From the NCBI GenBank assembly GCA_964034945.1, contig OZ035960.1, positions 50,404,706-50,468,705 of the forward strand: DNA of 64,000 nucleotides. The letters are read 5' to 3'. The DNA is from Chrysopilus asiliformis (lineage: Eukaryota > Arthropoda > Insecta > Diptera > Rhagionidae). Every line of letters starts with the position of its first letter. Position 1 is the first letter of the stretch. The position numbers and the translations under genes are program-made. Positions 33,481 through 43,689 of the stretch are shown here, piece after piece. The notes below the pieces were generated by a model. It saw nothing but the letters and a program-made list of their open reading frames with translations. It was not told where the DNA came from and made no database searches.

Positions 33481-34773
33481 ACACATGGATCAATAAGTCC
33501 CGAGACTAACAATGAAAACAACATTTTTTTTCCCAAATTTTTTTTTATTCATCAATATAATCACCTTTTAGGGTGATACAATCGTTCCAACGCTTTTCCA
33601 ATTTTTCAATACCATGTTTATAAAAAAAAATATCTTTCGCTTCAAAATAAGCTTCAGTTTCAGCGATGACCTCCTCATTTGAGCCAAATCTTTTTCCCTG
33701 GAGCATTTTTTTAAGATCAGCAAAGAGCCAGTAGTCACTGGGGGCTAAATCTGGCGAGTATGGGGGGTGGGGAAGCAGATGAAAGCCCAATTCGTTCAAT
33801 TTTGCCATTGTTTTCATCGACTTGTGGCAGGGTGCATTGTCTTGGTGAAAAAGGATTTTTTTTCTCTGCATGTGCGGTCGTTTTTTTGCGATTTCCTCCT
33901 TCAAACGCACCAGCAAGTCAATATAATAATCACTGTTGATCGATTTACCTTTTTCGAGGTAGTCAATGAAAATCACGCCATGCGTATCCCAAAAAACTGA
34001 CGCCATGACTTTGCCAGCTGACTGCTGCGTTTTCGGACGCTTCGGACGGCTTTCGCCAGCTGTGCGCCACTCAGATGACTGCCGCTTCGACTCTGGAGTG
34101 AAGTGATGTATCCATGTTTCGTCCATGGACACGTAACGACGCAAGAAATCTTTTTTATTGCGAGTAAATAGCGATAAACAGCTTTCTGAATCATCGACTC
34201 GTTGCTGTTTTTGTTCCATCGAAAGCAATCGCGGCACCCACTTGGAAAAAACCTTTTTCATGCTCAATTTTTCATGAAGGATAGTAAATGCACTTCCATA
34301 TGATATCTGTGTTATCTCAGCAATCTCACGGAGCTTCACTTTACGATCTTTCATTATAATTTTTGTCACTTCACTCACATTTTCCGGTGTAACGGCTTCC
34401 ACAGGTCTACCCGAGCGTTCCGCGTCATTTGTGTCGGTACGACCACGTTTAAACTCGGCAAACCACCGACAAATCGTTGCTTTTGATGGACAAGAGTCCG
34501 GGTAACATTTTTCAATCCATTGTTTCGCTTGCACGGTGTTTTTACCCATTAAAAAACAATGTTTTATCAGAACACGAAACTCGGTTTTTTCCATTTTTTA
34601 AACAAACTACAAAACGACTTTACTCCAACCTCGATAACTCAGCTGTTTCTGGTCCGATCGACTTAAAATTTTGACACGTTTCAAGCAAAGGTTAGTACTC
34701 TAGAAAGACGTGGTTACTGGTTTACTACGAGCGTCATCTCTGGGTTAGTCTCGGGACTTATTGATCCATGTGT
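33481..34773 (-). mobile_element. Intact irritans-type mariner, 1293 bp
   Basis: Perfect 30-bp inverted repeats (33481-33510 and 34744-34773), beginning 'acacatggatcaataagtcc', flanked by TA on both sides (33479-33480 and 34774-34775). Length is within a few bp of Himar1. It contains one uninterrupted 349-codon transposase, 149 bp from one terminus and 34 bp from the other, and lies inside a Harbinger relic that lies inside an IS630/Tc1 relic. Identical termini and an open frame indicate a young, possibly active copy. Confidence 0.95.
33545..34594 (-). CDS. Mariner transposase (irritans subfamily), apparently complete
   Basis: 349 residues, one longer than Himar1 transposase. Residues about 1-110 form the bipartite helix-turn-helix DNA-binding region that recognises the terminal repeats. 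The linker motif is WVPRLL (119-124), a variant of the WVPHEL consensus. The catalytic triad is complete: D158 (MDETWIHH), D252 (HQDNAPCH) and D287 (PYSPDLAPSDYW), with 34 residues between the last two, the mariner D,D34D signature. The protein acts in the nucleus, cutting the element out and inserting it at TA. The ATG at 34594 gives the canonical MEK- start. No stop or frameshift is seen. The element is minus strand, opposite to the host Harbinger and IS630 relics, with no adjoining promoter evident. Confidence 0.95.
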   Translation of the reverse strand: MEKTEFRVLIKHCFLMGKNTVQAKQWIEKCYPDSCPSKATICRWFAEFKRGRTDTNDAERSGRPVEAVTPENVSEVTKIIMKDRKVKLREIAEITQISYGSAFTILHEKLSMKKVFSKWVPRLLSMEQKQQRVDDSESCLSLFTRNKKDFLRRYVSMDETWIHHFTPESKRQSSEWRTAGESRPKRPKTQQSAGKVMASVFWDTHGVIFIDYLEKGKSINSDYYIDLLVRLKEEIAKKRPHMQRKKILFHQDNAPCHKSMKTMAKLNELGFHLLPHPPYSPDLAPSDYWLFADLKKMLQGKRFGSNEEVIAETEAYFEAKDIFFYKHGIEKLEKRWNDCITLKGDYIDE

Positions 34774-34904
34774 TAATTTCATTTTTATACCCTAGAGACT
34801 AGAGACTAGAATTTTTGCGCAGATTCGTTTTTCGTAAAATGCAAGGCTAAGTTTGTTAATGGGCAAAAATGAACCATTAGAGGGTGCCCCCCATACGAAC
34901 GAAA

Positions 34905-35175
34905 ACGTTTTTTGTAAATATCGCAAAAACGGTGCATCTCATCAAAAAAGTGCAAGAACAAAAGTTATTTAGGATATGATTCTACATAAAACTTCCATGC
35001 ATGAAAATCCGATTGGAATAAATTTAAAAAAATCTTATTTTTAAAGTTCGACTTCAAAGTGGAATTTTGATACAACTGTTCGCTGTTCAATTGAACTTCG
35101 AACAATGCCATATCACCATACGAGTTTTCAATTATTGCCAGATTGGCAATTATAGCTTTTGTTATGTTATTAATT
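34905..35175 (+). repeat. Dispersed repeat fragment inside the Harbinger element
   Basis: Shares blocks with 44573-44800 in the same orientation, including 'aaaatccgattggaataaat', 'gttatttaggata' and 'ttagcaattatagcttttgt' (or close variants). It lies between the mariner and the Harbinger C-terminal fragment and is probably a further insertion. Class unknown. Confidence 0.6.
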
Positions 35176-35199
35176 CGTTATATATTACCTTAGCAGCAA

Positions 35200-35430
35200 C
35201 TGCTCATCACTCTGCGGTTCATCGACACAGATGCTAGTTGCCGATGTTATTCACATGTCGACTGCTAGTGTTTATCGCATATTGCCGAAAGTATGAATGG
35301 CATTGATACGCCATTTGAATTACTTTATTCAAATGCCAGCAATATTGCAAGAACGAGAGGCGGCCACTACTGCATTTTTTCTTATCTTGCTGACTCCAAT
35401 TGGGGCAGCGAGGCCTTTTTGCATGACCAC
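35200..35430 (+). pseudogene. Harbinger transposase central fragment
   Basis: Reading frames give LLITLRFIDTDAS, then after a shift VADVIHMSTASVYRILPKV, then YFIQMPAILQEREAATTAFF. These match the order of PIF/Harbinger transposases: the LRFYATG-like segment, a helix-turn-helix-like STVSRI region and the segment before the first catalytic Asp. Frameshifts and the missing catalytic region make it inactive. Confidence 0.7.
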
Positions 35431-36162
35431 TAACCGTACCACTAACCGCACTAAATTACACGTTTATAAACAAATATTAATTGAAAAAAACCCGTACACA
35501 AATTCACGGAACACAGCGAACAATAATATCTTAAATTCAAATGTCAAAATAGTGTCAAAATCAGTTTTAGACGTATTTGGCGCTAGTACCGGCTGATGAA
35601 TTTAGCTCCGGTACTAGCGATGTGAAGAAATGCACAAGTACTAACTTTTCGTTGGTACCGAGTACCAGTGATAGTACCTGGACTAGCTAGACTCCACTTT
35701 AGTACTCGGTGAAGAAATCGGCCGGTTATGAAATAAAAATTTCTTAAAAAAAAAAAAAAAAAAAAAAAAATTGAGTGGATATCTCACACACAACTTGTGT
35801 TTTTTTATTTACATTTAAAAATCGAGCGTCCTTATTGAAATACCCTTTATTTCACTCTAAAATATTGGATGAATCTGAGTACCAACTGTCATAGAACCAC
35901 ATAGACATAAGATATTATTCTCATCTTATGCTCAGAAAACCAAAACAAGCAAGTAATTTTAAAAGTGTTTAATTCGTTTTATAACAAGAAACAACGTTTA
36001 TTAAATACAAAAAATCAATAAAACAAAACAAGTCAATAAATTTGGCTTTATCCGGAGATTTTTGCAAAACAAAACCCGGAGCCTGGATATTCGGTGTTGA
36101 AACCCGGAGGCTCCGGGTCAAAACTGGAGGTTTGGTCACCCTAATACCCTGGTATGCATTAC

Positions 36163-37122
36163 CCCTGGAGCACAATGAACGCAACCAAGCCGCAACTAAG
36201 GACGCTTCGAACTGTCACTTAACGCAGTTCAGGAGTGGTTGAGCACAATAGAAGCGTCGTCTGTTGCGTTGTGAGACAAACACAGAAAAATTAAAAGTAA
36301 ACTAAAGTAGGAAAATATATAAAAAATGAGAGATTTTGAAGCGATAATTTGTTTTATTTGTTTGTATATTTGCTATTTGCATGTGATGCGAATAAATAAA
36401 AAGAAAAAAAGAAAATTGGGTGCGGCCAGTGAATTTAACACGGGATATTGACGGATATTTTGAAGTTTGCTTCAATAAAATAAAAACTTCCGACCCGGAA
36501 GACTTTTTCAAGCACACAAGAATGACTCCTAACGTTTATAATTTGTTCTGAAGACTCAGGATATGTTTCCGGAACTAAATCCAGGTTGGACCTAGTTTTC
36601 CGCGGTTTAATATGGTCCCGTAAAAACTTCAAATTCTCAAAATAGACCCACTGCGGGCTGTACTTCCGGACGGTGCATTTCTTTATTGAATTCTTTGGAA
36701 AATCTATCCAGCAAGGATTTCCATCGTGTCTGACACAATTCAACTGAAAAATATTTAAACATTATTAAAGGTCGCAATTTTTTAAAAGTATACCTTTTGC
36801 TGACAGCTCCGCAGCAATGTTTTCCCATATTCTCAATTTTAAAGAAACATTTTTGTATCCGCGGCTACATTTCGTATATAAAATAGTGGTTTTCCGCACT
36901 TCTTCAATTAATTTCTCCTCGAACGACATTTTGATTGGGACTGTACAGACCTGTCAACGCAGAATTGCTGCGGCAAAGTTCAAAGTTTGGCAACTTTTGC
37001 GTCGATGGTTGCGTTCAATCCGTTCATTGTGCTACTCAAAAGCATTTCTGTGAAATAAACTCGTAAGTGACATTTGGATGCGTGATGGTTGCGGCTTGGT
37101 TGCGTTCATTGTGCTCCAAGGG
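36163..37122 (-). mobile_element. PIF/Harbinger derivative carrying a MADF gene
   Basis: TTA at 36160-36162 and 37123-37125 flanks ends 'cccctggagcacaatgaacg' and (inverted) 'cccttggagcacaatgaacg'; the inverted repeats extend about 35 bp. The 960-bp element carries a minus-strand gene for a MADF-type protein with a short intron and no nuclease gene. Harbinger elements usually carry a nuclease plus a Myb/SANT- or MADF-like DNA-binding protein, so this is a deletion derivative keeping only the second gene. Confidence 0.8.
36540..36929 (-). pseudogene. MADF-domain protein gene of the Harbinger derivative
   Basis: Exon 1 (36929-36794) begins MSFEEKLIEEVRKT and reads ...LYTKCSRGYKN...LRIWENIAAELSAK. 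A 50-bp GT-AG intron (36793-36744) joins in frame to VELCQTRWKSLLDRFSKEF and a tail that stops at 36637 after a frameshift. The adjacent frame continues QWVYFENLKFLRDHI, the expected third helix of a MADF domain. The ordering, W residues and intron are as expected for MADF; the frameshift removes the last helix. It probably once bound the element's ends or partnered the nuclease. Confidence 0.75.
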
Positions 37123-37469
37123 TTAAGGATATGCAGGGTTATTGAAGAAATTGGTGATCGGCGGGTCGACTTCGGGTCAATATTCGCTTCGTGAAACTTC
37201 TGGAGCGATATAACCGCGATGTGTCCGCGACAAAAATTACTTATCGCCGTGATTCGTATGGTGCCGGAATATGTGAATAAAGATGACACGGCTGCTGAAA
37301 TGATTTTTGGGTAGTGTTAGGTCCCGTTCATAGTTGCGGTTTTTTTAATTTCTCAGCGAATTTTATCCGGATTTCTTTGCCATCTACCGCTGAATAAATT
37401 ATTTAGCAAAAAGTTGTAAAAATTTGAATTTATTCCGTTGATTTTGTATGAAAAAATGCCAGTTTCGAT

Positions 37470-37820
37470 GCCTTTCATTGCGACGACAAGGCGACACGAG
37501 ACGTAGACGAGAGTCGTGCGACATTGTCGTGATCGTCATCCAAGTTACATTACCAGAGCTGCGAGCACGCGACAAACAATCCCATAACCTAACAATTTTT
37601 TTTTAAAGTAAAAGATGAGAGTGCAGAAAGTTATATGCTACTATGGATAATTTCTACATTTTGATAAAATTGCGAATTTTTCACCAAAAGAGAGCAACTC
37701 AAACACAATTAACCTAACCAAACAATTCAACTGTCATTCGATGTCGTCGCGACAAAAGTTCAATTTTTCAAACTTTGGTGGCGTTGTCGTGTCCCTGTCG
37801 TCGCAATGTAACTCAGGCTT
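37470..37820. mobile_element. Putative MITE
   Basis: 'cattgcgacgacaaggcgac' (from 37476) is mirrored near 37783-37808 ('gtgtccctgtcgtcgcaatg'), with further 'cgtcgcgac' motifs inside. The boundary bases GCCT...AGGC are tentative, and no target duplication is established. Confidence 0.5.
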
Positions 37821-40800
37821 CAGGAAGAATATTCAGTTTTTTTTGTCGTAATGTAAAGGGTTGCGCACTTTGCATTTTGTGTCACAGAATCATACTCACA
37901 AAATATACGATTCAGAGATTTTTTTAAATTTCAAAATTCTAAAAGAGTTTGGCGCCTTCCTAAGGCTGTTGTTTTTCGAAATAGAAGGAGCCCAGAATTC
38001 CAGGTTTAATCACGTGACCGATGGTTACTGAAAACATCTTTAATGACATAAAGATTTACTACGGGAAATCATTTTCCATTCGAATTCCTTACGTTTTTCC
38101 CTGTTTTTTTTTTAACTCCAATCTTATACTGGGAATCTCTGTAATGTGGTTTAACTGGAAAATCTGATTGTGACCATTAGTCACGTTTCTCTGGCTGCAG
38201 TCCGCATTAATGGATCGAAAAAAAGTCGCTGAGTGAAGGCATATCAAAAACAAATTAAAGCATTCCCCTTTCCCACCACGCTCATTTCATTTCATTCCGA
38301 TAAGCGAAAACATATGACGGAAATCTCATGGAAAAACCAAAAATATTTATTCCCGATTCACCTTCGCCCATGAATCCGAAATTGCGGACTGCTATCCTTT
38401 AGCTCTTTACTTCCTGTGTACTATCCCAGTTAAAATGTTGTAAATATTTCTAGTCCTTTCTCCATTCTTCATTCCTCCTCACAGCGTTTATTGTTGGTCA
38501 CACACTTTGAATATTCTCAGATCTAAGAAGGTACATGGACAGAAATTGGGAAGCGAAGCGAATCGAGCCAACGGAGTATCCTTCGTCTCGTTATCGCGAT
38601 TATTTATTTGAGATGCAGACAGGTCCACCCTGATTTTACTCCTTTTTGCCATCAAGTTTTCGTATTATTGCATTGCTTTAATGTTCCCTCAGGATGTTAG
38701 TGGGAAAAAACTGCAACAACAACAAAAACTGTGGGAGTATGGGAAAATCTAAGATTAGAATGGGTCCAGGATTTAAACGTGCTAAGCGAAAGGAAAACCC
38801 TTAGAATGGAAGGTTTGTCGTACCGCCGGGCATCTGTAGCTAACCTTCAACGATTTTCTCTATGTCCTGGTTGTCTTACGTCCCTTTGCCTTCCACAACA
38901 GGACTAAGCTCAGATCATAGACAGATAGATATTAAGGATCTCCGTTCAAAGAATCTAGAAGGGGGTCTGGAGAGACATAAAACATGCAAGCATGGTCGAG
39001 TACAACGACAATTACACCAAATATGTACCCCCATGATCTTTTTCCTCCACCCTCTCACCTACCACACAAGGCATTAAGGTCAAAAGGTATGTACGGAATA
39101 AGGACTTTCAGGCACGATGATAGTAGAAGGGATATAAATAATTTCCCGTTTTTATTTATCCATTTGTTATGTTTTTTTTTCTGATATCGAAACGTGAATC
39201 AAGCAGAATGAGATTAAGGATAATTGTCCGCCCTCTAATGATGCGCACACGTAAAAGGGCGATTTATATCGCGCCAACCTAAAATAGAATAAAATTTATG
39301 GTCGACTAAGGCGGCGATTAATTGCGGTGTCTACCGTTCTTCTTCTTCTTCTTTTTGATTATAATTCTCTTTCCGGTCTTGGCCTGATTTCATATCCTTG
39401 TTGCATGAATCCTTGTAATTGGTACGAATTTACTGCGATGAGGGTTTTGATATGATTTTGATAAAGCGACAAAATGTTATTCAGTGTCTATCGTGAAAAT
39501 CTTAAATCTGCAGAGAGATTACGAAAATGTAGTAAAGAAATTAGTCATAATTTCAGAAAGGATGATTTGTGGTGTTTTTTTTTTGGTCTGAACGGGAAAT
39601 ATTTTAGAAAGAAACTTTAAAAAGAGAATATTTGAAAATTAAAAAAAAGAAGTATTTTTATGGGAAAAGATTCATGCAACGGGCTGTTTTTATTTAAATG
39701 CTAGTTTAAATATCTTTATAAAAAAACGATTCAATTTAAAACAAATAAAAATTCACTTTCTTTAGAAAAAATTCAAATTTCTGCGTCTACAGAACCACTG
39801 AAACAGAGCTGACACCGCCATAAGTAGAAGATGATCTATTTTTGTGTTGCGTCGCTTAAGCGCGCGCTGATTGACGGAGCGTTGTAATAAGAAAGCACAA
39901 AATGTTCAACTTTTGACACGACGCAACGTAGCACACGACGCACAGTGTTTTGAAAACACGGTTTTTGCGACATCGGTTGCAGACTGAAAATAGCTCGAAA
40001 ATCGTGGCAAAAATGATATTATGGTAAATGGGAAAGTTATTGTAAAAGTATAGAGAATTTTTTCTGATGGTCCTGTAAGGATAACGCAAATATCCTTTTT
40101 TTAATTTTTTCTCCGAAAAACTTTTTTAGGTACCAGATCCGGGATCACTGGATCTGGTGTTGAAATTTTGGAATTTCAAAATTCGAAACGGAAGGTCCTC
40201 TAATAATAACGACGTAATCGTTTTTCGGAAAAATTCCCAGAAATACTGCATTACATCGCTTAATTATCGTAAAGATTCAATTTTCAATTATTTAATGACT
40301 GAAAATAATAAAATCAAAAAAAAAAATCATTGAAAAAATGTAATAAAATGTGCAAAAAAAAAATGGATAGGCGCAAACAAAAGTTTTTTTTTAAATCCTA
40401 CACTTTCTAAATGCACTCAAAAGAATAAAAAATGTTGTTGCATTTAACTTTTCTAACACATTTAAAAAAAGAAAATGTTTCAATAAACCCCTTCACGAGA
40501 CCCTTAAAAAGACTTTGATAGAGTTTCCGTCTTACACGGAAAAAGCATATGGGAACCGTTCCCACAAAATTGCATTCTCTAGTCCCATATTTGTGGAGAA
40601 AAACGGCATAGTGACCAAATATGGGAGTCATTGATATAAAAAAGTTGTAACTGTTCCCAAATTTTTTAGGACACATTCCAATAAAAAAAAATTACGATTT
40701 TCTTTTTTTTTTGTATAATTATTCCAAAAGGGATTACTGTGTGTTAGACATGTTACGACAAAAAATTATGGAACATTCCCTTTAGTCAGGGACTAAATCC

Positions 40801-41117
40801 TAAAATGAAAGGAATGAATTCTATAAAATATTGCAATGTCTCCATTAATTATTGTACTCTCTCCTATATATGTATATGCGTGACATTCTCATTTAAAATA
40901 GGATTCTTTACTATAATTATAACATCAAGTCCTATCCGAATAGGATTGACTATTTTTTTTATTGGATTCTGTCCAATCTAAAGGGGACAGACAAAAATTC
41001 GAGTTATCGAATATACGAGATAGGGAAGTTAGAAGGGTTTTGAGAATATTCGAGATATCAAACAGCTTGAGTAATACAATGCCATGTAATTGAAAAATTT
41101 CTCCAACACAAGTGTTA
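37821..41117. other. Long stretch without a supported gene
   Basis: Mostly AT-rich. 39980-40240 contains a fragment related (inverted) to the repeat at 541-900, with 'gataacgcaaatatcc' and 'ttcgaaacggaaggtcct'. Around 40920-40950 there is a small hairpin built on 'tcctatccgaataggat'. Short frames (for example plus 38862-39184) are unsupported. Confidence 0.45.
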
Positions 41118-41576
41118 AGACCGGTATACAATTGGCCCGACACAACTTTTACGGCGATAGATTACGGCGGCAATGTCGTCCTCCATATATAATTGCGCAC
41201 ACTTTGCTGTTCTAAACGTCATTCGTTTTTCATTTGATTTGGACACTTAGACGGTGAGCCACATATAACATTCTTTGTTGCCCATTATCATACAAATTAG
41301 GAATGTGAATCTAAACAACACACATACGAACTATATTTCCTAATATTTACTTTCTGTAATTTCTTCTTGAGTGACGAAATTTAGATTTTATGACGTCCCC
41401 ATAAGATCAACTATGAAGTTTTGTCGGCGAGCTGACTGACAAGAGTTAAATTCGATTTAACTTTTTACGACGATAAAGTTGGTCGGATTGACTGCATACA
41501 GAAGCATAGGGTGCTATGAGTTTAAAATCGGAAATTTCACCCTAAATGTTGTGTCGGGTCAATTGTGTTTCGACCT
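41118..41576. mobile_element. Harbinger-like MITE flanked by TTA
   Basis: TTA at 41115-41117 and 41577-41579. Imperfect ends share 'caattggcccgacacaac' (left) and 'gttgtgtcgggtcaattg' (right), starting AG at each terminus. 459 bp, no coding capacity. Confidence 0.6.
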
Positions 41577-42189
41577 TTAGAGTGTGCAGGCAGGTCCAAA
41601 CTATATAAACCACGAGTTTGCAAACCACATGCGAATTATAATCGAAGAAAAACATATTGGCTTGAATTACCATATTCGCTGAATTCTATTTGCATAGGAA
41701 TGAGTCCGCCAACATGTAGGATTCGTTCCAATTTTTTATAGGACTGAGTCCTACATGATATTGGAGTTACTCTAAAAATAATGGGAATGATTTCATTCCA
41801 TAATAAAGCTTGTTTCCCCCCTCAGTATAGGAAGATGTCCAGTAAAACTAGGAACTTTGCCCATTTAAGATTATCTGTTTAATTTTTTCGAAAAAACACG
41901 TTTGTTTCTAGTCTTTAGCTCAATTCCGTTGAGAGTTGTCGTACACAATTTCACTGTGGTCACGTACTCACTGCATAAAACGATAGGAAATAAGGTTAGA
42001 TTCACATGCAAGCAAAATAGACAATAAAGGCACGACGCTGGTGTCGCTGAGGAGCCCAGTTAGCGAATTTTCATATACCTAAATTTAACTCTTTAGGCAC
42101 ACCAGCGCATCGCCATTTCTTGTAATAGGCCATTTCCTATATAGTATAGTATTAGATATATAACTCACTGATAACTTCGTTTTGACAGA

Positions 42190-42310
42190 TATGAGAAAGT
42201 CTACATTGTCTACGCAAAGTCGATATTGTCTACGCCAATGTCTACATTGTCTACCCCAAATCTATTGTCTACGCTATTGTCTACACTGAAGTGTAGACAA
42301 TTAAAGTCTA
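42190..42310. repeat. Irregular tandem 'attgtctacgc' motif
   Basis: 'ttgtctac' or a close form recurs about seven times in 120 bp, followed by its inverse 'gtgtagacaatt' at 42292-42303, so the block can fold on itself. Spacing is irregular (about 10-25 bp). Origin unknown; it may be the subterminal region of a MITE. Confidence 0.5.
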
Positions 42311-42477
42311 CGCGTAGAGGAACAACACTGCGTCCAGCAATAAAATGGAAAAATAGTCGGTCAACTCCGCCAGACCATAAACATGAACAAAGTAAAAATA
42401 AATTTAATCAAAAAAGCGAAACTTAATAATTTAGCGATTTGGGGTAAATGGGAATTGAGGGTAGACATAATCATGGC

Positions 42478-42712
42478 TCTTATTCTGGAAACCGAAGTTA
42501 AAACGTTACACTAAACTCAAGCGATTTGATTCGCCACTGAATTGGTATTCTGGTATTCTGGTATTCTGAAATTTGCAACGACTAATTCTACCCTCAAAAC
42601 GTTATTAGATTATACTCAATATAACAAAAGTGAAACGCAGCGTATTCAAGAATACAAATTGAGAAGAAAGCGAACAAATTTAACGCTACTTCGGATTCCA
42701 GAATAGGAATGA
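42478..42712. mobile_element. Fold-back MITE, second copy of the 19437 family
   Basis: Ends 'ttattctggaaaccgaagtt' and 'acttcggattccagaata' correspond to the ends of 19437-19680, and the right half shares 'aagaatacaaattgagaa' with that copy. 'tggtattc' is tandemly repeated three times near 42545. Confidence 0.55.
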
Positions 42713-42898
42713 ATGTTCTTACCACTGGGAGGAGGTTTCGATTTCAGGGACAAATCAATAGGAATTCGGGGAAGTGATTCAAGGGCGCCAAAAGTCAAAT
42801 GTCGACCAACATATGAGAGAACCTATCCTGAACAGGAAGAGCAGTAATAAAAAAGGAAACTGCAAAACTCCAGAGTCGACTTGAAATTCCCACTTTAA

Positions 42899-43079
42899 AG
42901 GTACGTTTTCAGTTATACTCTTTTTCAGTGGAAATGTACCGATTCACTAAGTGAAGACAAGTGTATCAATGTAAACTCGTAAATGTAGCTCTAAATGTAG
43001 AGTTTCCATTCATACACTTGTCTCTACTTAGTGAATCGTTACATTTCCACTGAAAAAGTGTATAAGTGGAGACGTACCT
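42899..43079. mobile_element. 181-bp Harbinger-like MITE flanked by TAA
   Basis: TAA at 42896-42898 and 43080-43082. Nearly the whole element is an inverted repeat: arms of about 80 bp ('ttcagtggaaatgtac' and its mirror 'gttacatttccactgaa'). Ends begin AGGTACGT, similar to the AGGTAGAA ends of the element at 23473. Confidence 0.8.
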
Positions 43080-43206
43080 TAAGACAAAGTTTTGATATTT
43101 GCGAATGCCAAGTCGTATACATATATGTGGCCTGACATTATCGATCTTTTACCAGGTGAGTGGTGACAATTGGCCAACGAGAACTGTTAATTTTATTTCG
43201 TTCGCA

Positions 43207-43213
43207 TATAAAA
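43207..43213 (+). promoter_or_regulatory. Possible TATA box
   Basis: 'tataaaag' at 43207-43214 is followed about 30 bp later by 'actcaattcag', a plausible initiator, and then two ATGs (43265 and 43289) in different frames. The second has A at -3 and G at +4. The 103-codon frame from 43289 runs antisense to the Gln/Asn-rich exon and has no known domain, so a real promoter is only a possibility. Confidence 0.25.
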
Positions 43214-43472
43214 GATGACATAAAGGAGTCCAACTCCAAACTCAATTCAGACGGGCTCCATTGAAATGCAAATTGGCAAAGTGAACAAATGGCGACCACC
43301 AGACGTCGTTCACCTGGTAACCCACTTTTTCATCAGTCAATACCAGTCGGGCATTCAGGATTGAATTCCAACCCCCCTTACCTACCCCCGATTAGTCGGG
43401 AATGTTTTTCTCTGGCGGTGGATGTTACTTGTGGAAATTATGGTGGCGTTGGCTGGGCCAATTCCTCCATTG

Positions 43473-43681
43473 TTAAAAAAAAATCTTTTCATTCTTCCTG
43501 GGCTGCTGGCTCCATTGTTGCCAGTGCTGTTGATTTCTCGTTGTTTGTTGTTGCTGGTTATTGTTACCCGATTGCGTTTGTTCATTCTTGTTTGCCGTAA
43601 ATGTCATCGACTTTGGCGCATTGTTGAAATGTAAATCGTTCGGTTGTCTGCCCAAAAATGATTCAAAAGGAATTTTTGGTA
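43473..43681 (-). CDS. Gln/Asn-rich coding exon of an unidentified gene
   Basis: The minus-strand frame reads PKIPFESFLGRQPNDLHF, then TANKNEQTQSGNNNQQQQ and QQHWQQWSQQPRKNEK, ending at a TAA after IFF. A possible acceptor (ATAAG) precedes 43681 with two bases of a split codon. Just before the stop is a T9 run; one base fewer would continue into a further 31-codon frame (NNGGIGPANATI... to TNRG at 43384) before a GTAGGTAAG donor-like site. So it may be a terminal exon, or an internal exon with a homopolymer indel (real or sequencing error). Same strand as the gene at 15604-21067, but it cannot join the 21089 exon in frame. Function unknown. Confidence 0.4.
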
Positions 43682-43689
43682 CTTATGAG

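Larger units (their letters stand above)
32927..35725 (+). mobile_element. PIF/Harbinger element, middle layer
   Basis: Inverted ends 'ggccgatttctttaccgag' (left, about 32929) and 'ctcggtgaagaaatcggcc' (right, ending about 35723) share at least 25 bp with subterminal 'gtact' motifs. A TTA follows on the right; the left flank CTA is probably a decayed copy. The transposase is plus strand, in pieces at 33225-33470 and 35200-35430, separated by the mariner (33481-34773) and another repeat (34905-35175). Net Harbinger length without the mariner is about 1.5 kb. Confidence 0.75.
32132..35847 (+). mobile_element. IS630/Tc1-superfamily element, outer layer of a nested cluster
   Basis: TA (32130-32131) then 'aaggctctttgaataaggac' on the left; on the right the inverse of 'aagggtatttcaataaggac' ends at 35847, followed by TA. 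A related, shorter element with 'aagggtctttcaacaaggac' ends lies at 54889-55434. The transposase relic occupies 32220-32905 and the last part is split by the Harbinger element at 32927-35725. Net length without the inserts is about 920 bp. Confidence 0.78.

Noticed and set aside
36040..36150. hAT-like terminal sequence ending 'ggtttggtcaccctaa'
   Set aside because: Only one possible end is visible and no matching partner or duplication was found, so no element is called.
43422..43634. Leu/Val-rich plus frame opposite the Gln/Asn exon
   Set aside because: Complement of CAA/CAG/AAC codons; the minus strand is the more plausible coding strand.
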